Shown piece by piece: positions 6,662-11,096 of a DNA stretch of 11,096 nt. The position numbers and the translations under genes are program-made. Position 1 is the first letter of the stretch, and each line of letters starts with the position of its first letter. Source of the stretch: JACZSB01 sp965372015 (GTDB lineage: Bacteria > Fidelibacterota > Marinisomatia > SCGC-AAA003-L08 > TS1B11); contig CBDVAP010000103.1 of the NCBI GenBank assembly GCA_965372015.1, positions 1-11,096 of the forward strand, read 5' to 3'. The notes under the pieces were generated by a model. It ran no database searches. It had not been told where the DNA came from and was given only the letters and a program-made list of their open reading frames with translations.

Positions 6662-7250
6662 GCCCTACCGAGGCATCGTGGATCGGCCGACGGTAGTATT
6701 CGAAGGTTTTCCCAGAGCCGTGCCAGTTGGTGAAGCGCTTGACCACTACTGTCACCGGTGAAAAGGTGCGAGCGATCCCTTCCACCACATGACCGGTGAC
6801 ATATTTGTAGCCGTGCTTCTTGGTCCAATTCAGGTAGACCCGTTTCAATGTCCGGGCGTAGCCGTTCTTGCGATATTTCGCCAGGATCACAAAGGCATAG
6901 GTATACAGGGAATTACCCCGGCCCAGGTTCTGGTCGTATTTGGCCCAGTGATCGCGAGCGAAATATTCCAACGGTACCCCGATGATGTACCCAACGATCT
7001 CACCGTGGTTCCGGGCCACGAAAGGCATGGTCTTTGGGTAATTGAAGTATTTCCGAATGGTGGTTTTGGTCAACTTAGCGGAGTCGCCGTACACCTGGGC
7101 CAGCGATTCAGAGACGGTGATCAGGGCCGGAACATCCTCCTGGCCTACGAACTCCATCAATTCGATCTGAAACCCGTGGGGTGATGAGGCGATCACACGT
7201 GACCGGGACCTCTCGGTGATATTGAGTGTGAGCTGTTCCATGCCTGTCAC
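6651..7250 (-). CDS. GNAT-family N-acetyltransferase
   Basis: GNAT enzymes transfer an acyl group from acyl-CoA to an amine. The 199-residue product has a GNAT layout: a beta strand opening (GFQIELMEFVGQEDVPAL), the central strands VARNHGEIVGYIIG (78-91), then YTYAFVILAKYRKNGYARTL (117-135). The RKNGYA loop (127-132) is the pyrophosphate-binding motif A (R/Q-x-x-G-x-G/A). Substrate cannot be told from sequence; the ending TFEYYRRPI is not a motif I can assign. The longest frame starts at a GTG (7250), and an ATG three codons in (7241) is an equally good start; neither has a clear ribosome site. The gene is convergent with the chemotaxis operon and divergent from bioY, so it is probably transcribed alone. 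Confidence 0.82.
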   Translation of the reverse strand: MTGMEQLTLNITERSRSRVIASSPHGFQIELMEFVGQEDVPALITVSESLAQVYGDSAKLTKTTIRKYFNYPKTMPFVARNHGEIVGYIIGVPLEYFARDHWAKYDQNLGRGNSLYTYAFVILAKYRKNGYARTLKRVYLNWTKKHGYKYVTGHVVEGIARTFSPVTVVVKRFTNWHGSGKTFEYYRRPIHDASVGRGF

Positions 7251-7268
7251 TAATCGTGGTTAGCTTTT

Positions 7269-7300
7269 CAAATTTAGGGGTCGGAGTTCCTCACCGCAAA
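7269..7300 (-). promoter_or_regulatory. possible Bacteroidota-type promoter for the acetyltransferase
   Basis: Read on the minus strand, TTTG (7297-7300) is followed after 20 bases by TAAATTTG (7269-7276). This matches the TTTG / TAnnTTTG consensus described for the primary sigma factor of Bacteroidota. The downstream element ends about 18 bases before the GTG start, a sensible leader length. It is a single match and AT-rich DNA yields such matches by chance. Confidence 0.35.
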
Positions 7301-7507
7301 ATTTATATTTTCGGTACCAAAGTTAATTCCCGCGGTTTTACCGGCTGTCAACCTGGCCGGCGCTTGTCATTTGCCGGGCGGCAGCCTTAGATTCCGGCAC
7401 CTTTTTATATCGTAACCGACGTACTGCTGAAGGGGTACGGGGGCTGGGCCAACCGGTTATGGGGACCGAAGAGGGGGCTCGGCGCTGATGAGCCGTTGGC
7501 TTCTACG

Positions 7508-7535
7508 GGCGGCAGGTCTAAATTCAACCTGCGCC
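7508..7535 (+). promoter_or_regulatory. 9-bp hairpin in the bioY leader
   Basis: GGC (7508-7510) pairs with GCC (7533-7535), and GCAGGT (7512-7517) with ACCTGC (7527-7532), leaving one bulged G and a 9-base loop. The direct repeat CTACGG flanks it (7503-7508 and 7540-7545). It ends about 55 bases before the bioY ribosome site. It has no T-run, so if it is real it would act as an RNA structure and not as a plain terminator. Confidence 0.35.
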
Positions 7536-7590
7536 GAATCTACGGATGATGGACCCTGGCATTCCCATCACCGGGAAGCCGACTATTGAC

Positions 7591-7596
7591 GAGGAG
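7591..7596 (+). promoter_or_regulatory. ribosome binding site that sets the bioY start
   Basis: GAGGAG lies 9 bases before the ATG at 7606. Two earlier in-frame ATGs (7546 and 7549) have no comparable site, and the ATG at 7597 directly abuts it and so is too close. Confidence 0.6.
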
Positions 7597-7605
7597 ATGC
7601 AGATA

Positions 7606-8187
7606 ATGACCCATACGACCTACGCCGCTGCTTTGAGACCGGCAGCCCACCGTCCGGCCCTGCTATTCGATTTTCTGCTCCTGTGCGGGGGCTCGATGTT
7701 GCTGGCCTTGAGCGCCCAACTGACCGTTCATCTACCCATTGGTCCGGTACCCATTACCGGGCAGACATTCGCGGTCCTGTTAGTAGGGGCGCTGCTGGGC
7801 AGTGTGCGGGGCGGCCTGGTGGTGCTATTGTACTTAGCCGAAGGTCTATCCGGTTTGCCGGTTTTTGCCGGGGGCGGCGCCGGGCCTGCTGTCCTATTGG
7901 GGCCCACCGGCGGTTATTTGTTCGGCTTCGTGCCGGCGGCCGTAGTGGTGGGTTTCCTGGCCGAGCGAGGCTGGGACCGGCATTTTGCTACTACCCTGGC
8001 GGCCATGACCATGGGGACTGGCGCTATTTTCCTCTGTGGTCTGGCTTGGCTGGCGGTCTTGCAGCTCTCCGGGAACCTATTGGCAATCGGACTGCTGCCA
8101 TTCCTGCCTGGAGCGGTGCTGAAAATCGTGGCGGCAGCCCTGCTGCTACCGTTGGGCTGGCGGTTGCCGGGCTTTAAGGATCTCTAA
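7606..8187 (+). CDS. bioY: biotin transporter BioY (ECF-type S component)
   Basis: BioY is the membrane S component that binds biotin and, alone or with an ECF energising module, imports it. The 193-residue product is very hydrophobic, with about six membrane segments (roughly 19-40, 54-79 in two parts, 103-119, 128-153, 158-186). Family motifs are visible: GPVPITGQTFAVLLVGALLG (46-65), GLPVFAGG (83-90), LLGPTGGYLFGF (97-108) and FLPGAVLK (166-173). In the last motif, many BioY proteins have PGD before the lysine; here it is PGA. The ATG at 7606 is preferred over upstream ATGs because of the GAGGAG at 7591-7596 and because 193 aa is the usual size. No biotin synthesis genes or ECF ATPase genes are adjacent. 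Confidence 0.92.
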   Translation: MTHTTYAAALRPAAHRPALLFDFLLLCGGSMLLALSAQLTVHLPIGPVPITGQTFAVLLVGALLGSVRGGLVVLLYLAEGLSGLPVFAGGGAGPAVLLGPTGGYLFGFVPAAVVVGFLAERGWDRHFATTLAAMTMGTGAIFLCGLAWLAVLQLSGNLLAIGLLPFLPGAVLKIVAAALLLPLGWRLPGFKDL

Positions 8188-8308
8188 GGCCAATACCACC
8201 GGTCGGATATGGTTCTGCCGGGGAGTCATCGGTGGAGACGGTCGCTAACCTCGCCGTCAGGGGAAATAGATAGATATCAGTAATTCCGCCCCTCTGAAAT
8301 CCCAGTAT

Positions 8309-9430
8309 TTGCTGGACCCCCGGATAACTTTCCTCAATCACGGCGCCTTCGGATCGTGTCCCCGGCCGGTGTTCGAGGCCTACCAAGCCTGGCAACGGCG
8401 GATCGAGGGGCAGCCGGAGGAGTACCTGTGGCGGAATCGGGATAAGTATTTGGCCCCGGTGCGCCAGGCATTGGCCGATTACCTGGGCTGTGAGCCGTCT
8501 AACCTGGCCTTTGTGCCCAATGCCACCACCGGGATCAATATCGTGGCCCGTAGCCTGAAATTGCAGCCCGGAGACGAAGTGTTGGCCTCCAATCACGAGT
8601 ACGGCGCCATCGACCGCACCTGGCGCTTTATCGCTACTAAGACCGGCGCCCGCTACATCAATCGGGACCTGCCGCTACCATTGAGTACGCATGCGGACTT
8701 TGTGGAGGCCTTCTGGGGCGGGGTGACCAAGAGGACCAGGGTGATCTGCCTGTCCCATATCACCTCACCGACTGCTCTAGTATTTCCGGTAGCGGCGATC
8801 TGTGCCCGGGCGCGAGCGGCGGGGATCGTGACTGTTATCGATGGGGCCCACGTGCCGGGGCAACTCGAACTGGACTTAGAGGCCATCGGAGCGGATTTCT
8901 ACACCGGCAACGGCCACAAATGGTTGGGCGCCCCACGGGGAACGGCCTTCCTCTATGCCCGGCCGGAAGTTCAGTCGCAGGTGGAACCGTTGGTAGTCAG
9001 TTGGGGCTACCGGAGCGATCACCCCAGCGGCTCCACGTTCCAGGATTACCTGGGCTGGAGCGGTACCCGGGATCTGTCTGGTTACCTGACAATGGCTAGC
9101 GCCCTGGAATTCATGGCGGATAACGGGTGGCAGCAGGTCCGTGGGCGCTGTCAGCGATTGGCCCTGGAGGCCAGGGAGCGGTTACAGGCCCTGCTCGGCG
9201 AGCCACCCTTGTGTGCCCTTGCCGAGAGATGGATCGCCCAGATGTTTGCGGTGCTGTTGCCGGCCCGGGTGAACCCGGAGCACCTGGAGGCGGAATTACT
9301 TACCAAGTACAAGATCGAGGTGGCGGTCAAGAGGTGGCAGGATCTAAATTTATTACGGGTGTCGGTGGCGGCCTATACCAGCGCAGAAGACCTGGAGCGA
9401 CTGACGGAGGCGTTGCGAAAGTTATTATAG
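8309..9430 (+). CDS. class V aminotransferase, isopenicillin-N epimerase-like
   Basis: This is a fold-type I PLP enzyme of the class V group (cysteine desulfurase / isopenicillin-N epimerase-like). Motifs: TFLNHGAFG near the N-terminus; FVPNATTGINIVARSL (PLP phosphate contact); CLSHITSPTA; VIDGAHVPGQ, with D178 contacting the pyridine nitrogen; and GNGHKWLGAPRG, with K204 as the Schiff-base lysine. It lacks an obvious cysteine-desulfurase active-site loop, so an epimerase, lyase or transaminase role is more likely; the substrate is unknown. TTG at 8309 is the first standard start, but the frame is open back to 8270 and the preceding codons (LKSQY, joined to LLDP) look like conserved family sequence. 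The real start is therefore uncertain. The HIT gene begins 12 bases after the stop. Confidence 0.88.
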   Translation: MLDPRITFLNHGAFGSCPRPVFEAYQAWQRRIEGQPEEYLWRNRDKYLAPVRQALADYLGCEPSNLAFVPNATTGINIVARSLKLQPGDEVLASNHEYGAIDRTWRFIATKTGARYINRDLPLPLSTHADFVEAFWGGVTKRTRVICLSHITSPTALVFPVAAICARARAAGIVTVIDGAHVPGQLELDLEAIGADFYTGNGHKWLGAPRGTAFLYARPEVQSQVEPLVVSWGYRSDHPSGSTFQDYLGWSGTRDLSGYLTMASALEFMADNGWQQVRGRCQRLALEARERLQALLGEPPLCALAERWIAQMFAVLLPARVNPEHLEAELLTKYKIEVAVKRWQDLNLLRVSVAAYTSAEDLERLTEALRKLL

Positions 9431-9432
9431 TT

Positions 9433-9440
9433 GGGAGGAG
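9433..9440 (+). promoter_or_regulatory. ribosome binding site that sets the HIT gene start
   Basis: GGGAGGAG lies just before the ATG at 9443. An in-frame TTG at 9431 would include this site inside the coding region, so it is not the start. Confidence 0.7.
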
Positions 9441-9442
9441 CA

Positions 9443-9784
9443 ATGAGTGAGACCATTTTTGCCAAGATAATCGACAAAGAAATACCGGCGGATATCATCC
9501 ATGAGGACGAGCAGTGCGTGGCCTTCCGGGACGTGAACCCGGTGGCTCCGGTGCATTTCCTGGTGGTGCCGCGCAAGCCCATCGCCCGGCTGCAAGACTT
9601 AGGGCCCGATGACCAGGCGCTGATCGGGCACATCCACCTGGTGATTACCAGGCTGGTGGAGCAGGAGGAAATCGCGGACGGCTACCGGGTGGTAGTCAAC
9701 TCAGGGGCCAGCGCCGGACAATCGGTTTTCCATTTGCACTTTCACGTCCTGGGGGGCCGCTCCCTGAGTTGGCCGCCGGGGTAG
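9443..9784 (+). CDS. HIT-family nucleotide phosphoramidase / hydrolase (HinT-like)
   Basis: HinT-type proteins hydrolyse nucleoside phosphoramidates such as AMP-lysine and form dimers. The 113-residue protein has the family order: the opening TIFAKIIDKEIPADIIHEDEQ, then AFRDVNPVAPVHFLVVPRK, a central helix, and the histidine triad H97-x-H99-x-H101 in FHLHFHVLGGR. It ends with WPPG, also typical. All catalytic histidines are present. It follows the aminotransferase closely and probably shares its transcript. The biological substrate cannot be told. Confidence 0.93.
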   Translation: MSETIFAKIIDKEIPADIIHEDEQCVAFRDVNPVAPVHFLVVPRKPIARLQDLGPDDQALIGHIHLVITRLVEQEEIADGYRVVVNSGASAGQSVFHLHFHVLGGRSLSWPPG

Positions 9785-9809
9785 CCGGGCCAGCGGTTTA
9801 TTTGGCCGG
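9785..9809. terminator. hairpin between convergent genes
   Basis: CCGG (9785-9788) and CCA (9790-9792) pair with TGG (9803-9805) and CCGG (9806-9809), with one bulged G and a 10-base loop. It sits in the 13-base gap between the HIT stop and the stop of the opposite gene and extends into the latter's 3' end. No T-run follows on either strand, so termination here is only a possibility. Confidence 0.3.
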
Positions 9810-10593
9810 GGGATAAAACAGGGCGGTATCCAGCGGTAGGTGCAGGCGCAGGTCGTCGAAGGTCAGGATCGTCTCGGTTTTTTTACGCAGGTCCTGTATA
9901 CTGACGACCGTCACCAGCTCCCGGCCATTGGGCAGCACCTTGGTTTCCTCCACCACGATCCGTTTCAATAAGCGCGCTTTACGGTTGTAGAATTCCGCTT
10001 TCAGCACCAGCCGCATTTCCGGGTCAATCCACAGCAGCTTGTAGCCTGGTGGGCGGCGCCGGCCCAGCCGGGGGCGTTGCGCGATGCTCTTGATAACAGT
10101 CACCTCCCTGCTATCCAATGTATCGCGACGCTGGACGGTGTGATCATGCCGGGCGATATCCTCGGTAGTGATTTCCAGCTGGCTGAAATCGAAGATCTCC
10201 TTCCGTCCTCTAGAGCGGTGGGAGATTTCCCGCAATTTACCGCTGGCCGCCAACAGTATCCACTGGCGGCGGCGGCCGTCGGTCAACTGCCAGGACCAGT
10301 ATTTCTGCCCGGCCACCTTGTCCGGGGGCAGCATTACCACCAGGGTTTGTTTGAGTATCGAGTCACCCGGTGGGGGGGTAGTGGAGGTAGTACTGGAGAT
10401 ACCTGACCCGCACTGAATCCCGGCGGTTGGTCAGGGTGATGGTAACCCGGGCCGATTGGTCGAGGCCCTGCAGGCGGCCGTGGACGTCCAGCAGGAGTTC
10501 CTCAACCGATTGGTGGTCCGCTCCCTGGCCATAGCAGAACGGACCCATCCCGATTGAGATAAAAAGCAGGACTGAATATTTAAGGGTTGGCAT
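9798..10593 (-). pseudogene. LolA-like outer-membrane lipoprotein-sorting protein, frameshifted
   Basis: Two minus-strand frames make one recognisable protein. The first (10593 down to 10363) gives a signal peptide (MPTLKYSVLLFISIGMG, then PFCYGQ; no clear lipobox) and the first mature helix and strands. It stops with TGA shortly after seven C. The second (to TAA at 9798-9800) gives the LolA-like barrel: RRRQWILLAASGKLREI, FDFSQLEITTEDI, GYKLLWIDPEMRLVLKAEFY, LLKRIVVEETKVLPNGRELV and a final TILTFDDLRLHLPLDTALF. Removing one C joins them as YPPPGDSILKQTLVV with no gap, giving 264 aa, normal for the family. Such periplasmic proteins are thought to bind lipid or lipoprotein. It may be a true pseudogene, a slippage-controlled gene, or a sequencing error. 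A fragment restarting at ATG 10340 is possible but would lack export. Confidence 0.75.
10372..10378. other. homopolymer of seven G (C7 in the gene)
   Basis: This run is where the two frames of the LolA-like gene meet. Six bases here would restore one continuous reading frame; seven put the N-terminal part out of frame and cause a TGA a few codons later. Confidence 0.7.
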
Positions 10594-10973
10594 CGGCTGG
10601 GAGTGATAAATATACTACTGTAATTGCACAGATTTCTACCGGGGTAACTACGGCAAATGAATAGTGATGATGGCACCCGGCTGCTTTAGGCGGCCCGAAA
10701 TTAACCGGCAGGGCCACAGCCGGTCAAGTTTGCACCGGTGCCCGTTGCCTCATATTAAAAGGTAACCCAAGTCAGGCTATTTTCCTAAGTTGGATTTCCT
10801 GTTGGATTGGTTTGGTTTAATCCAAGATATTTCATTGAGCGGTTTGCTGAATTTCAAAGGGATTAAGAGTTTTACAGACCTGTTCCTGTGTGGTTTTCCG
10901 GGGAATGGTTTTTGATTCCAGGTTCCGCCATCGGCGGGGCCAACGGCCTGCCCGGGGCTCCCCGTGGGGCCTC

Positions 10974-11001
10974 GGCGGAGCCAGTACGGCGAGCCTCCGC
11001 C
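10974..11001. repeat. GC-rich inverted repeat
   Basis: GGCGGAG (10974-10980) pairs with CTCCGCC (10995-11001) around a 14-base loop. Nearby CCCC-GT-GGGG (10960-10969) forms another small stem. Together they give this stretch strong folding potential with no gene to explain it. Confidence 0.45.
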
Positions 11002-11058
11002 CAGGGCCAGGGCGGGGCCAGAGGCGGGGTTAGTGGGACTGGCGGACCGAAAAGATAT

Positions 11059-11087
11059 GTTCATTTTCTTTTAGAAAGAAAACGAAC
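11059..11087. repeat. AT-rich near-perfect hairpin, likely dispersed repeat
   Basis: GTTC-A-TTTTCTTT (11059-11071) faces AAAGAAAA-C-GAAC (11075-11087) with loop TAG: twelve pairs and one A:C mismatch. The window continues with more AAAAGAAA. Hairpins of this general sequence beside GC-rich inverted repeats are often copies of intergenic repeat families, but copy number cannot be judged from one window. Confidence 0.5.
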
Positions 11088-11096
11088 CAAAAGAAA

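Larger units (their letters stand above)
7251..7605. other. divergent intergenic region before bioY
   Basis: No convincing gene is visible in these 355 bases. They hold the acetyltransferase promoter candidate, an imperfect inverted repeat at 7279-7295 (GGT-C-GGA / TCC-TC-ACC), an 8-base palindrome AACCGGTT in 7451-7458, a GGCTC / GAGCC stem (7476-7480 with 7490-7494) and the stronger hairpin at 7508-7535. A TTGTCA at 7364-7369 is a possible -35 for bioY, but no good -10 follows. I did not recognise a known riboswitch, tRNA, BirA operator or BioR site. Confidence 0.5.
10594..11096. other. non-coding region with repeat-like structure
   Basis: I see no convincing gene in these 500 bases. A 95-codon minus-strand frame (11064 to 10777) has biased, repeat-derived composition (many Gly, Pro and Arg, then Asn, Lys and Ser) and no recognisable domain. 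The part before 10920 is relatively AT-rich. From about 10925 to 11045 it is very GC-rich, with several overlapping inverted repeats. The end is AT-rich again with a strong hairpin. The leader of the LolA-like gene must lie at the left end; TATATT near 10607-10612 on the minus strand is the only -10-like sequence I noted, without a matching -35. Confidence 0.5.

Noticed and set aside
6538..6828. Minus-strand 96-codon frame at the end of the acetyltransferase
   Set aside because: Most of it overlaps the acetyltransferase in another frame; the rest is intergenic, with no domain and no ribosome site.
7484..7510. CTGATGAG resembling the core of a hammerhead ribozyme
   Set aside because: A short AGCC/GGCT stem follows, but the required GAAA and the third stem are missing.
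7390..7550. Possible riboswitch or tRNA before bioY (a stem with a T-loop-like sequence)
   Set aside because: I could not find the conserved cores of TPP, cobalamin or other common riboswitches, nor a tRNA cloverleaf.
7546..7605. Longer bioY starting at ATG 7546
   Set aside because: The extra 20 residues are not typical of BioY and the strong ribosome site is at 7591-7596, inside that extension.
10777..11064. Minus-strand 95-codon frame near the right edge
   Set aside because: Its composition follows the GC-rich and AT-rich repeat DNA beneath it and it shows no domain or start signal.
1..11096. CRISPR array, insertion sequence, prophage or toxin-antitoxin pair
   Set aside because: No regular spaced repeats, transposase, integrase, phage genes or toxin-antitoxin motifs were seen.

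Overview
The window looks like bacterial chromosome from a motile, probably Gram-negative organism. It holds a flagellar-type chemotaxis operon with CheY and CheZ, and a LolA-like lipoprotein-sorting protein. The lineage cannot be fixed from the sequence. One promoter-like pair (TTTG, 20 bases, TAAATTTG) and the style of the acetyltransferase hint at the FCB superphylum (Bacteroidota and relatives, for example Neomarinimicrobiota), but this is tentative. Shine-Dalgarno sequences precede several genes.

Positions 1-6541 (+ strand): the 3' end of a HEAT-repeat-like gene is followed by a tight chemotaxis cluster: cheR, a first single-domain cheY, cheA, cheB, a second canonical cheY, cheZ, and a small DUF3788-like gene. 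CheA autophosphorylates and passes phosphate to CheY and CheB. CheR and CheB set receptor methylation, and CheZ removes phosphate from CheY. No receptor gene and no separate cheW lies in the window. CheA is unusual: where E. coli has the P2 docking domain, it has a second HPt-like helical domain that lacks the phospho-histidine. A 12-codon leader ORF ends in a GTGA overlap with the cheR start, the same junction used between the second cheY and cheZ.

Positions 6542-7605: a GNAT acetyltransferase lies on the minus strand, convergent with the chemotaxis operon. A gene-free stretch of about 355 bases then separates it from bioY. That stretch holds a promoter candidate for the acetyltransferase and a strong 9-bp hairpin upstream of bioY.

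Positions 7606-9784 (+ strand): bioY (biotin uptake S component) comes first, then a class V PLP-dependent aminotransferase with an unclear start, then a HIT-family nucleotide hydrolase. The last two are close enough to share a transcript.

Positions 9785-11096: a LolA-like periplasmic protein gene on the minus strand is split by a frameshift at a run of seven C (seven G on the given strand). The last 500 bases have no convincing gene. They carry GC-rich inverted repeats and a near-perfect AT-rich hairpin that look like a non-coding dispersed repeat.
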